11,550 nt of DNA from Armatimonadota bacterium (GTDB lineage: Bacteria; Sysuimicrobiota; Sysuimicrobiia; Sysuimicrobiales; JACQTN01). The notes beneath the pieces were generated by a model. That model searched no databases. It was not told the DNA's origin and saw nothing but the letters and a program-made list of their open reading frames with translations. Each line of letters begins with the position of its first letter. Position 1 is the first letter of the stretch. Both the position numbers and the translations under genes were made by a program. The stretch is from positions 1 through 11,550 of the forward strand of contig JACQTN010000605.1 of the NCBI GenBank assembly GCA_016210785.1, given 5' to 3'. Positions 1 to 6,532 of the stretch are shown one piece after another.

Positions 1-227
1 AGCTCTTCCCAGCGCTCGTACGCGCGCCGCACCAGCGGGACGTAGGCGGGATGCTCCCAGTACGCCTCCCGAATGATGCGCGAGCGGCCGTGGGAGGAGC
101 CGCGGTCGTGGGCCGGCGGGAAACGGTCCAGCCCGAGGACCCGGCGGCCCCGCCGGGCCAGATGGCAGGCGGCGGCGCTGCCCATGCCGCCCAGGCCGAT
201 GACGATGCAGTCGTAGGTGGCGCTCAA
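1..227 (-). CDS. FAD-dependent amine oxidase, monomeric sarcosine oxidase / N-methyltryptophan oxidase type (5' part only)
   Basis: Only the first 75 codons lie in the window; the gene continues past the left edge. The N-terminus has the FAD-binding Rossmann motif [12 protein letters not shown] (residues 8-19), an acidic end to beta-2 (LGLDRF), and then [13 protein letters not shown]. The last stretch matches the SHHG-x-x-RIIR-x-AY signature of monomeric sarcosine oxidase and SolA, whose Arg and His residues lie by the flavin. Family members oxidise secondary amines such as sarcosine, N-methyl amino acids or sugar-amino acid adducts, giving an imine and H2O2. The start is a TTG at 227. No ATG or GTG lies in frame between it and the upstream stop region, and a weak purine-rich GGGGACGAG precedes it. 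It lies 19 bp downstream of the permease stop, so it is probably the last visible gene of that operon. The covalent-flavin cysteine region is outside the window, so the exact subfamily and substrate are unknown. Confidence 0.85.
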   Translation of the reverse strand, partial: MSATYDCIVIGLGGMGSAAACHLARRGRRVLGLDRFPPAHDRGSSHGRSRIIREAYWEHPAYVPLVRRAYERWEE

Positions 228-246
228 GCGTCTCGTCCCCAGGCGC

Positions 247-1227
247 TCACAAGATCACCGTAGGATCAAGCACATCGCGCAGCCAGTCCCCCACGAAGTT
301 GATGGCCATGACGGTGAGCAGGATGGCGATCCCGGGCAGCGTGCTGATCCACCAGGCGGTTCCCAGGTAGTCGCGGCCGTCCGCGGTGATGCCGCCCCAG
401 GTGGGCGCGGGCGGCTGGATGCCCAGCCCGAGAAAGGAGAGGGCCGCTTCCGCCAGGATCATGCGTCCCACCTCCAGCGTGGCCACCACGATGACGGGCG
501 CGATGATGTTGGGCAGCACGTGGCGCAGCATCACCCGCCACTCCGAGCCGCCCATCGCCCGCGACGCCTCCACGAAGTCGCGCCCGCGCACCGAGAGCAC
601 CTGGCCGCGGGCCACCCGCGCATAGGTCACCCAGCTCGACAGGCCCAGCACCAGCACGATGCTCAGCAGGCCCGGCTGCAGCACGGTGATGATGGCGATC
701 GCCAGCACCAGGAAGGGGATCGCCAGCTGGAGGTCGGCGATGCGCATGATGACCATGTCCAGCCTGGCGCCGTAATAGCCCGAGAGCAGCCCCAGGGTCA
801 GGCCCAGGGAGCCGCCGATGAGGACGGCGCTGAGCCCCACCGCCAGCGAGACGCGGCTGCCGTGGATGATGCGGGAGAGCACATCCCTGCCGATGGGATC
901 GGTTCCGAGCGGGTACGCGCGGGTGCCCCCGGCAAAGGCGGGCGGCTTGAGGCGGTCCAGGATGCGCTGGTCCAGAGGGTTGTAGGGGGAGACGTAGGGC
1001 GCCAGGGTCGCCGCCAGCACCACCACCAGCAGGATGGTGCCGCCGATGAGCGCCTTCCAGGAACGGCGGAAACTGCGCAGCCGGCGCCGTGCGCGGTGCT
1101 CGACGCCCGGCCCGAAGATGCGCGCCTCCTCCGCCTGCATGGCGCGCCCGGCCACGACCGGGGTCTCCGCGGGATCGGCGCGGGGTCGCGGGGCAGGATC
1201 GCGGGCAGACCGCGAAGGCGTCCACAT
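247..1227 (-). CDS. ABC transporter permease, DppC/OppC type
   Basis: This 326-residue inner-membrane protein is the second permease of a peptide/nickel-type (family 5) ABC importer. A basic cytoplasmic N-terminus (residues 1-57) precedes a first membrane helix at about 58-78, followed by the family's periplasmic segment [12 protein letters not shown] and the [20 protein letters not shown] block that opens the BPD_transp_1 domain. The cytoplasmic EAA loop, which docks on the ATPase, reads [20 protein letters not shown] followed by LPN. The C-terminal half has the usual [19 protein letters not shown] motif. The ATG at 1227 is 7 bp after the stop of the partner permease, with no clear ribosome-binding site, so translation is probably coupled. 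Met30 is an alternative start, also without a clear site. The N-terminal 50 residues are Arg/Pro-rich and longer than usual. Peptide, dipeptide or another amide-bearing solute are all possible substrates. Confidence 0.95.
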   Translation of the reverse strand: MWTPSRSARDPAPRPRADPAETPVVAGRAMQAEEARIFGPGVEHRARRRLRSFRRSWKALIGGTILLVVVLAATLAPYVSPYNPLDQRILDRLKPPAFAGGTRAYPLGTDPIGRDVLSRIIHGSRVSLAVGLSAVLIGGSLGLTLGLLSGYYGARLDMVIMRIADLQLAIPFLVLAIAIITVLQPGLLSIVLVLGLSSWVTYARVARGQVLSVRGRDFVEASRAMGGSEWRVMLRHVLPNIIAPVIVVATLEVGRMILAEAALSFLGLGIQPPAPTWGGITADGRDYLGTAWWISTLPGIAILLTVMAINFVGDWLRDVLDPTVIL

Positions 1228-1234
1228 GGCGTGG

Positions 1235-2152
1235 TTACGCGTAGGTGATCCGCGGATCGAGGACCACGTAGCAGAGATCCACCACCAGATTGATGGTGAC
1301 CATGATGATGGCCGTGATCACCACGAAGGCCTGCACTACCGGGAAGTCCCGGTAGAAGACGGCCTCCACGGCCAGGCGGGCCATGCCCGGATAACCGAAG
1401 ACTGTCTCCGTGACGATGGCCCCTCCCAACAGCGTGCCCAGTTGCAGCCCCACGACGGTGACCACCGGGATGGCCGCGTTGCGCAGGGCGTGCTTGAGGA
1501 TCACCAGGCGCTCGGCCAGACCCTTGCTGCGGGCGGTGCGCACGTACTGCTGGGAGAGGACCTCCAGAAGGCTGCTGCGCACCAGGCGCGTGGTCAGCCC
1601 CGCGGAGAACGCGCCCAGCGCGATGCTGGGCAACACCAGGTGCCGCACCGACCCGCTGCCGGAGGTGGGCAGCCACCCGAGCTTGAGGCCGAAGATGAGG
1701 ATGAAGATGATGCCGAGCCAGAAGGTGGGCATGGACTGGCCCGTGAGCGCCACCGCGCTGGCGGCCACGTCCACCAGGGAGTCGCGGCGGAGGGCGGCCA
1801 CGATGCCCAGCGGCAGGGCCACCAGCACCGTCACCGCCATGGCCGCCGCGGTGAGCCACAGCGTCGCCGGCATCCGCTCGATTACCAGCGCCATGGCGCT
1901 GTCGTGGTGGCGGAGCGACTTCCCGAAGTTCCCCCGCATCACCTTCGTCATGTAACTGCGCAACTGCGCGTGGAGCGGCTGGTCCAGCTCCATCTCCCGG
2001 CGCACGCGCTGGAGATCCTCCTGCGTGAAGCCGATGGGAAGGAGGAGGGGGGTCGGATCGCCGGTGAGCCGCATGATGGCGAAGACGACGATCACGACGC
2101 CCAGCACCACCAGGCCGGAGTAGGCGATGCGCTCCAGCAGGTACCGGCCCAT
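1235..2152 (-). CDS. ABC transporter permease, DppB/OppB type
   Basis: This 305-residue membrane protein is the first permease of the peptide-type importer and matches the usual family length. The N-terminus MGRYLLERI leads into helix 1 (about 9-28) and then the periplasmic segment with the family phrases FTQEDLQRVRREMELDQPL and FGKSL. The transmembrane domain follows, with FWLGIIFILIFGLKLGWLPTSG and the EAA-like cytoplasmic loop YVRTARSKGLAERLVILKHA (about 210-230). The C-terminus ends in the typical VVLDPRITYA. The ATG is 3 bp after the stop of the creatininase-family gene, and its stop is 7 bp before the DppC-type gene, so the three form one tight transcription unit. No obvious ribosome-binding site precedes the ATG, which fits coupling. 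No ATPase (DppD/DppF) gene is in the window; these must lie beyond position 1 or elsewhere. Confidence 0.96.
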   Translation of the reverse strand: MGRYLLERIAYSGLVVLGVVIVVFAIMRLTGDPTPLLLPIGFTQEDLQRVRREMELDQPLHAQLRSYMTKVMRGNFGKSLRHHDSAMALVIERMPATLWLTAAAMAVTVLVALPLGIVAALRRDSLVDVAASAVALTGQSMPTFWLGIIFILIFGLKLGWLPTSGSGSVRHLVLPSIALGAFSAGLTTRLVRSSLLEVLSQQYVRTARSKGLAERLVILKHALRNAAIPVVTVVGLQLGTLLGGAIVTETVFGYPGMARLAVEAVFYRDFPVVQAFVVITAIIMVTINLVVDLCYVVLDPRITYA

Positions 2153-2155
2153 GGA

Positions 2156-2950
2156 TCAGTCGGGCGTATACCGCTTGGCGATCTCCGCGCCTTTGCCGTG
2201 CAGTTCCTTGAGCACGCCGGCGAGCCCCGCGATCGCCTCTTCCACGCACGCCCGGCCCTTCTCGGCGGTGGCCAGCCTGGCCTCGCCGAAAGTGCCCGAG
2301 TCCACCACGGCCCTGGTCCGCGGCAGGCCCAGGTCCACCCGGGCCGACAGCAGCGCCTCGTGGGTGAACTCAAAGAGGGGGAACGGCCGCGGCATCTCGT
2401 TGACGGCCCGGTCCATCTGCACGCGCTCCGGGTGCATGCAGAGCATCAGCGAGGTCTCAAACTCGTCCGCGTGCCAGCTGATCTTGCTCTCCATCACGCG
2501 GTGGCTTTCCTTTATATAGGCGTACCAGGGGACCGCGGCGATGACCTTGTTCGTCACCTGGCGCAGCTCGTGGGCGGCGGCGGCGATGGCCGCGGTGTTG
2601 CCGCCGTGCCCGTTGAGGAGCACGATGACGTCGAACCCGTGGCCGGCCAGGGTGCGCCCCACGTCCACCAACAGGTTCCGAAGGGTGTCGAGGCGCAGCG
2701 ACGCCGTTCCCGGGAAGTCGATGTGGTTGTCGGAGGTGCCGTAAGGGATGACCGGCGCCACCAGCACGCCGCCCGCGCGCTCCGCCGCCATTCGGGCCGC
2801 CGACTCCACCATCAGCGTGTCCGTGAGGAGGGGGAGGTGGGGTCCGTGCTGCTCCGTCGCGCCCACCGGGATCACCACCACGCGGGCGCCGCCTTCGATC
2901 GCCTCTGCGACTTCTTTCCAGGTCATCTCGCCGAGCATCACCTTGCCCAT
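2156..2950 (-). CDS. creatininase-family amidohydrolase
   Basis: This protein is 264 residues long, normal for the family. Metal-site motifs are all present: ATEQHGPHLPLLTD (Glu33, His35, Asp44), NGHGGN (His115) and HADEFETS (His160 to Ser167). The NGHGGN form, rather than the NGHYEN of true creatininases, places it with broader family members that cut cyclic or linear amides (for example formamide deformylases and mycofactocin-system members). Creatinine is therefore not a safe substrate call. The start is fixed by a near-perfect TAAGGAGG six bases before the ATG at 2950. The reading frame stays open upstream to 3136, but that extension has no family similarity and runs into the non-coding repeats. 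The gene lies between the solute-binding-protein gene and its permeases and is 3 bp from the DppB-type gene, so it is probably co-expressed with transport and acts on the imported compound. Confidence 0.93.
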   Translation of the reverse strand: MGKVMLGEMTWKEVAEAIEGGARVVVIPVGATEQHGPHLPLLTDTLMVESAARMAAERAGGVLVAPVIPYGTSDNHIDFPGTASLRLDTLRNLLVDVGRTLAGHGFDVIVLLNGHGGNTAAIAAAAHELRQVTNKVIAAVPWYAYIKESHRVMESKISWHADEFETSLMLCMHPERVQMDRAVNEMPRPFPLFEFTHEALLSARVDLGLPRTRAVVDSGTFGEARLATAEKGRACVEEAIAGLAGVLKELHGKGAEIAKRYTPD

Positions 2951-2956
2951 GTCAGG

Positions 2957-2964
2957 CCTCCTTA
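2957..2964 (-). promoter_or_regulatory. strong Shine-Dalgarno site of the creatininase-family gene
   Basis: The minus strand reads TAAGGAGG, six bases before the ATG at 2950. It is the best ribosome-binding site in the window and decides the start against the longer open frame that reaches 3136. Confidence 0.9.
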
Positions 2965-3105
2965 CGCGGAGGAGGAGGGGTGCCTTCGACACGCGCAGGA
3001 CAGGCGACCCTCCCCCCTCAGCGCGTCTTGCGATGTTCCCGGATGCGTGTAGGAGCGCATCGCAGAAATTCACGCTTCCTTCATGCGCAGGACCGGCTGT
3101 GCCTG

Positions 3106-3179
3106 TGACCCGCCTGAAATCTCTGAAGGGCTTCAATCTGCCCTTGCAGGGGCACTCCAGAGAGATTTCAGGTGGGTCA
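3106..3179. repeat. 74-bp inverted repeat, 19-bp arms
   Basis: The left arm TGACCCGCCTGAAATCTCT (3106-3124) is the reverse complement of 3161-3179 except for one position (G3112 against T3173). In plus-strand RNA that position is a G-U wobble; in minus-strand RNA it is a C-A mismatch. The 36-nt interior holds its own 6-bp stem (AAGGGC 3126-3131 with GCCCTT 3140-3145, 8-nt loop). No target-site duplication is evident at the ends. It could be a small non-autonomous mobile element (MITE-like), a leader structure of the creatininase operon, or an operator. The sequence does not decide. Confidence 0.8.
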
Positions 3180-3236
3180 GTCCGAGCATCATGAGTATGT
3201 TGGGGGCCCCACTATCGCGGGTGCGCCGCGATGTCG

Positions 3237-3462
3237 GTGCGCCGTGGGCGCCGTAAGTCCGGCGAGCGCGGTAGAATTGTGCACCTTGCAGGCACGTTGA
3301 ACGTGCCGGCGAGCGCGGTAGAGTGGCGCACCTTGCACAGACGTTGAACGTGCCGCGCTGTAGAACAGAACGCCTGGCACAATGTCGAACGTACCGGTCA
3401 TGGGGCGCTGTGAGTTCGGCAAGCGCGGTAACACGGTGCGCCCCGGAAGAACGTAACACGTG
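3237..3462. repeat. degenerate 47-bp tandem repeat array
   Basis: Units by position: 3259-3305 and 3306-3352 are directly adjacent and match at 41 of 47 bases. 3353-3393 is a shortened, more divergent copy of 41 bp. 3416-3462 is a full-length copy matching the first at about 32 of 47. The first and last units are each preceded by a 22-nt segment (3237-3258 and 3394-3415) whose final 13 bases agree at 11 positions, so the array looks like copies of a larger module. The shared core is CGGCGAGCGCGGTAGA at the left end and ACGTTGAACGTG at the right end. The 47-bp period is not a multiple of three, which argues against a repetitive protein. There are no unique spacers, so it is not a CRISPR. Confidence 0.75.
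3291..3307. promoter_or_regulatory. 17-bp palindrome inside the repeat array, possible operator
   Basis: GGCACGTTGAACGTGCC has perfect 8-bp arms around a single central G. It sits at the junction of the first two 47-bp units. A shorter version, ACGTTGAACGT with 5-bp arms, recurs at 3341-3351 at the same place in the next unit. Repeated dyads of this size upstream of an operon are typical of regulator-binding sites, but no regulator gene is in the window and the call is inference. Confidence 0.35.
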
Positions 3463-3499
3463 CCGACAAAGAGTCGCCCCCGTCCGGAAACATGGTGGA

Positions 3500-3528
3500 G
3501 GGTGGAATGGCGTAAAGCCATTCCACCC
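3500..3528 (-). terminator. 12-bp perfect hairpin after the solute-binding-protein gene
   Basis: On the minus strand, 12 bases after the binding-protein stop codon, GGGTGGAATGGC pairs perfectly with GCCATTCCACCC around a 5-nt TTTAC loop. No U-tract follows (TCCACCATG), so it may be a weak or Rho-assisted terminator, or a 3' mRNA-stabilising hairpin that raises binding-protein expression above that of the downstream genes. Confidence 0.6.
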
Positions 3529-3540
3529 AACCTTCCCTGG

Positions 3541-5067
3541 CTAGCGCAGGCGTACGCCGTGCACCCGGATACCCTCGTCGGCATCGGGCTTGAAGCCCAC
3601 CACCTTCGGGCTGACCCCGAACACGTTGGTCTGCGCGTGCAGGAAGATGACCGGCGCCTCGTCGTGGGCGATCTCGGCGGCCTTTCGGTACAGCTCCAGC
3701 CGGCGCTGCGGGTCCATGGTGCGCGCCGCCCGCTGGTAGGCCTCGGTGAACGCGTCGCTGTCGTTCATCGAGTACACCGCGCCCTTGGCCAGCACCGCGC
3801 CCAGGTAGACGTCGGCGTCGGGCACGGTGGCGGCGCCCCAGAACGTCATGTCCTTGAAGTCTTTCTGGAGGAGCGTGCTCGCCACAAACCGGCCGAACTC
3901 CAGGTAGATCAGGTTGGTCTTCACGCCCACCCGCTCAAACATGGCGGCGAGCACCTGCATGATTTCTTTGCCGCGCACGTACCGCTCGGGCGGTCCCGTG
4001 AAGTTCAGGGTGAGCCCGCTGCCGTACCCCGCCTCGGCCAGAAGCTGCTTCGCCCTGTTGGGGTCGTACGGATATGCCTTGAGCCCGTCGTGGTACCCGT
4101 AGTAGTCCTTGCTCAGCACCTGGCCGTCCAGCCTCTTGCCGTAGCCGTCCAGGACGGTCTTGATGATCCCGTCCTTGTCCGTGGCGTAGTTGAGGGCCTG
4201 GCGCAGCTTCTTGTTCTTGACCGGACCGTCCTTGGTGAGCTGGAACTGCACGAACATGGTCCGGGTGGTGTCCACCGGCGTGATGGTGAAGCCCCGCTGC
4301 CTCAGGTTGGGGACTTCATTGTAGGGAACGGTGGCGGCGACGTGGACCTCTCCCGACCCCAGCGCCGCCGTGCGGGTGGAGTTCTCCGGGATGTAGCGCC
4401 AGACCACGCGTGAGGCGGTTGGCCGTCGATCCCAGTAGCTGTCGTTGACCGTCAGGATGACCCGCTCTCCGCGCACCCACCGCTCCAGCCTGTACGGCCC
4501 TGTTCCGATGGGGTTGCGGGCGAACTCGTCGTCGCCCCGCTCCTGGAGGTATCGGGGAGGCACCATGCCGACGCGCGTCAGGTACAGGGGCAGGACGGGC
4601 GCGGGGATGGTGGTGAGGACTCTGACCGTGTACTTGTCTACGACCTGGATGTCCCTGAATACCCGCGCGTAGATGGCCAGCGGGGTGCGCAGCTCCGGCC
4701 GCCGGATCCGGTCCAGGGAGAACTTCACCGTCGAGGCGTCCATCTCTTCCCCGTTGGTGAACTTCACCCCCCGGCGGACCTTGAACTCCCAGGTGGTGTT
4801 GTTGACCAGGCTGTAGCTGGTGGCCAGCAGCGGCTTGATCTGCCGGTCGGAATAGTCCAGCCACACCAGGGGTTCATTGATCAGGAACGTGACGTTCAAC
4901 GTGGTCTGCACCGTGCTCCGCTGGCCGTCCAGCGTCTCCTGGGTGACCGCCTCGGCGACCACCAGCTCCCCCGCGGGCTGGCCGCTCGTCGGAGCGGCCC
5001 ACATTCCCAGCGCCACGGCCAGGGCCAGCGTCACCGCACAGGTGAGTCCCTGTCTCCACCGCGCCAT
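3541..5067 (-). CDS. ABC transporter solute-binding protein, family 5 (DppA/OppA type)
   Basis: This 508-residue exported protein captures the transported solute in the periplasm. The N-terminus is a Sec signal: basic MARWRQG, hydrophobic LTCAVTLALAVALGMWA, then a polar region around APTSGQPAG. There is no lipobox cysteine at the end of the hydrophobic stretch, so a soluble periplasmic protein is more likely than a lipoprotein. Family-5 landmarks run in order: NEPLVWLDYSDRQIKPLLA, WEFKVRRGVKFTNGEEMDA, NPIGTGPYRLERWVRGERV, KNKKLRQALNYATDKDGII, YPYDPNRAKQLLAEAGY and a C-terminal APVIFLHAQTNVFGVSP segment. The ATG at 5067 follows a purine-rich AGGAGGGGAGG with a nearer GGAG. It is separated from the permease genes by a hairpin and 590 bp, so it has its own transcript end, but it is the natural partner of the DppB/DppC-type permeases. 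Its ligand cannot be read from sequence. Confidence 0.95.
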   Translation of the reverse strand: MARWRQGLTCAVTLALAVALGMWAAPTSGQPAGELVVAEAVTQETLDGQRSTVQTTLNVTFLINEPLVWLDYSDRQIKPLLATSYSLVNNTTWEFKVRRGVKFTNGEEMDASTVKFSLDRIRRPELRTPLAIYARVFRDIQVVDKYTVRVLTTIPAPVLPLYLTRVGMVPPRYLQERGDDEFARNPIGTGPYRLERWVRGERVILTVNDSYWDRRPTASRVVWRYIPENSTRTAALGSGEVHVAATVPYNEVPNLRQRGFTITPVDTTRTMFVQFQLTKDGPVKNKKLRQALNYATDKDGIIKTVLDGYGKRLDGQVLSKDYYGYHDGLKAYPYDPNRAKQLLAEAGYGSGLTLNFTGPPERYVRGKEIMQVLAAMFERVGVKTNLIYLEFGRFVASTLLQKDFKDMTFWGAATVPDADVYLGAVLAKGAVYSMNDSDAFTEAYQRAARTMDPQRRLELYRKAAEIAHDEAPVIFLHAQTNVFGVSPKVVGFKPDADEGIRVHGVRLR

Positions 5068-5139
5068 CGTCTCCAGCCTCCCCTCCTGGGTCTGCGATCC
5101 TTCCTGATTGTCAGCGCACCGTGAGTCGACAGCAGCCGC

Positions 5140-5166
5140 CTACAGGCGGGATAGCGGACCGGGGTC
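5140..5166. repeat. 27-bp direct repeat, copy A
   Basis: It matches copy B (5285-5311) at 26 of 27 bases; only base 5146 differs (G for C). On the minus strand both copies encode the same eight residues, DPGPLSRL, and a TAG stop; the single difference is a synonymous Arg codon. Copy A lies in the gap upstream of the binding-protein gene and has no gene attached. Confidence 0.85.
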
Positions 5167-5172
5167 GTTCTC

Positions 5173-5201
5173 GGAGGGGGAGGGCTTTTCCCTCCCCCTT
5201 C
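5173..5201 (-). terminator. G/C-rich hairpin in the gap after the amidohydrolase gene
   Basis: A 10-bp perfect stem (5175-5184 with 5190-5199) has a 5-nt loop (CTTTT on the plus strand) and can be extended by a G-U and a G-C pair. One arm is almost all purine and the other all pyrimidine. It lies about 85 bp after the amidohydrolase stop and about 105 bp before the binding-protein start. There is no following U-tract, so terminator function is only a candidate. Confidence 0.4.
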
Positions 5202-5254
5202 CGATACCTCCCCCTCCCCGTGACTGTGCGTATTGCGCCACGCTGGTGTCGCTC

Positions 5255-5273
5255 GGACCGGCCAAGCCGGTCC
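5255..5273 (-). terminator. 8-bp hairpin just after the amidohydrolase stop
   Basis: GGACCGGC (5255-5262) pairs perfectly with GCCGGTCC (5266-5273) around a 3-nt loop, 11 bases after the amidohydrolase stop. It lacks a U-tract. It is a plausible stabilising or Rho-linked end of the right-hand operon. Confidence 0.4.
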
Positions 5274-5284
5274 TGCGCAAGGCA

Positions 5285-5311
5285 CTACAGCCGGGATAGC
5301 GGACCGGGGTC
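5285..5311. repeat. 27-bp direct repeat, copy B, overlapping the amidohydrolase 3' end
   Basis: Copy B supplies the last eight codons and the TAG stop of the amidohydrolase gene. It lies 145 bp from copy A, which puts the two copies in different frames. The arrangement suggests a duplication of the gene's 3' end, or an insertion between the copies. Confidence 0.85.
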
Positions 5312-6484
5312 CTCCAGGCCACCGTCGAGGCGCCGCCGCACCACGCCGTCCTGCATCACCCACCGGACGTTGCGCACGGCGCGCACGTCGTCCAGCGGGT
5401 TGCCCTCCACGGCGATGATGTCCGCCCGCTTGCCGGCCTCGATGGTACCCGCCTGGTCCAGCACGCCGCACAGGTCGGCGCCGTTGCGCGTGACGGCCTG
5501 GACGGCCTCCATGGGCGTGAAGCCCGCCTTCACCAGCGCGGCCATCTCCACGCCGGGGTCGGCGTGGTAGGTGTCGCCCCCCACTGCCACCTTCACGCCG
5601 ATCCTGCGCGCCTTGCTCAGGGTGTCAATGTACCGCGCCAGCACCAGTTTGCCCTTCTCCCGGAAGAACTCGGGGATGCCGGGCGTGGCCACCACGTGCT
5701 CCATCACACCGCAGGTGCAGACGAGAGAGGTCCCCTTGCTGGCCATGGCTTCCAGTTCGGCCTCCGAGCACATCGCGCCGTGTTCCAGGGAGTCCAATCC
5801 GGCCTCCACCGCGTGCATCACCGCGGGCCCGCCGTACCCGTGGGCCGCGGCCTTTTTCCCCTCGCGGTGCGCCTCATCCACGGCGGCCCAGATCTCCTCG
5901 CGCGTGTAGGTCGCGCCCACCGGGTCCATGCCCTTGGTGGCGATGCCGCCGGTGATCATGAACTTCACCAGGTCGGCCCCGCCCCGGATCTGCCGGCGGA
6001 TCGCCGCCCGGATCGCGTCCGGCCCATCCGCCTGCTCGCCCAGGTACCAGGCATGCCCGCCCGTGCGCACGACGAAGTGGCCGGAGACCAGCAGGCGCGG
6101 GCCGGGAATCAGCCCCGCCTCGATGGCCTTCTTGATCTCCACATCGCCGAATCCCTTGGCTCCCACATCGCGCACCGTGGTGATCCCGGCGCGCAGAATC
6201 TGCCGGGCGTTCTTCGCGGCGCGGGCGGTGAGCCAGGCCAGGGGCTCGCGCGACATGGCCTCCTCGTCGCCGGCGTCGAACTGCAGGTGGTCGTGGCAGT
6301 CGATCATCCCGGGCATCACCGTGTACGCCGAGAGATCGCATACCACTACACCCGCGGGGGCCGTGACCCTGTCCGCGGGGCCGGCCATGGCGATGCTGGT
6401 GCCGTCCACCAGGATGGCGCCCCCCTGGACCGGCCTGGCCCCGGTCCCGTCGATCAGCATGCCGCACTTAATCAGCGTGCTCAT
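5285..6484 (-). CDS. metal-dependent amidohydrolase, prolidase/imidazolonepropionase-like
   Basis: This 399-residue protein belongs to the amidohydrolase superfamily. The binuclear metal site is complete: PGMIDCHDHL (His64, His66), DLVKFMITGG (Lys174, the lysine expected to be carboxylated), AAAHGYGG (His215), SLEHGAMCSE (His235) and GGDTYHAD (Asp304). An N-terminal beta segment (GMLIDGTGARPVQGGAILVDG) and a C-terminal one (GTIEAGKRADIIAVEGNPLDD) form the usual small beta-sandwich. Characterised relatives hydrolyse dipeptides or N-acyl amino acids such as Xaa-Pro or Xaa-Arg/Lys, but older annotations call them prolidases or imidazolonepropionases. The ATG at 6484 follows GAGGAGGGAGG. It lies 48 bp after the M20 gene and probably in the same operon. 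The last eight residues, DPGPLSRL, lie in a 27-bp repeat and may not be the ancestral end. Confidence 0.92.
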   Translation of the reverse strand: MSTLIKCGMLIDGTGARPVQGGAILVDGTSIAMAGPADRVTAPAGVVVCDLSAYTVMPGMIDCHDHLQFDAGDEEAMSREPLAWLTARAAKNARQILRAGITTVRDVGAKGFGDVEIKKAIEAGLIPGPRLLVSGHFVVRTGGHAWYLGEQADGPDAIRAAIRRQIRGGADLVKFMITGGIATKGMDPVGATYTREEIWAAVDEAHREGKKAAAHGYGGPAVMHAVEAGLDSLEHGAMCSEAELEAMASKGTSLVCTCGVMEHVVATPGIPEFFREKGKLVLARYIDTLSKARRIGVKVAVGGDTYHADPGVEMAALVKAGFTPMEAVQAVTRNGADLCGVLDQAGTIEAGKRADIIAVEGNPLDDVRAVRNVRWVMQDGVVRRRLDGGLEDPGPLSRL

Positions 6485-6532
6485 GGGTCCTCCCTCCTCA
6501 CGAGATCACAATCGCGGCCGGGGAAAACGCGA

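Larger units (their letters stand above)
2951..3540. other. 590-bp non-coding region between binding-protein and creatininase/permease genes
   Basis: I see no credible gene here on either strand. Short open frames exist but lack family similarity and ribosome-binding sites. Reading with the minus-strand transcripts, it holds the hairpin after the binding-protein stop (3500-3528), a degenerate 47-bp repeat array (3237-3462), a 74-bp inverted repeat (3106-3179) and a 5' leader of about 155 bp. The leader contains two mutually exclusive short stems: 3042-3047 with 3056-3061, and 3029-3035 with 3058-3064. The leader ends in the strong ribosome-binding site. A promoter for the creatininase-permease operon is expected here, but I could not pick a convincing -35/-10 pair. 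Confidence 0.7.

Noticed and set aside
1..2950. A creatinine to creatine to sarcosine degradation pathway
   Set aside because: A creatininase-family gene and a sarcosine-oxidase-like gene are both present, but there is no creatinase, and the hydrolase has NGHGGN rather than the NGHYEN of true creatininases.
217..3052. Long plus-strand open frames of 343 and 672 codons
   Set aside because: They are antisense to the permease and creatininase-family genes and consist of low-complexity His/Gly/Arg/Asp sequence.
3237..3462. CRISPR array
   Set aside because: The repeated units are adjacent and degenerate, without unique spacers of constant length, and no cas genes are present.
3189..3584. A small repetitive protein encoded across the repeat array on the minus strand
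   Set aside because: A 47-bp period shifts the reading frame at every unit, no ribosome-binding site is apparent, and the frame overlaps the end of the binding-protein gene.
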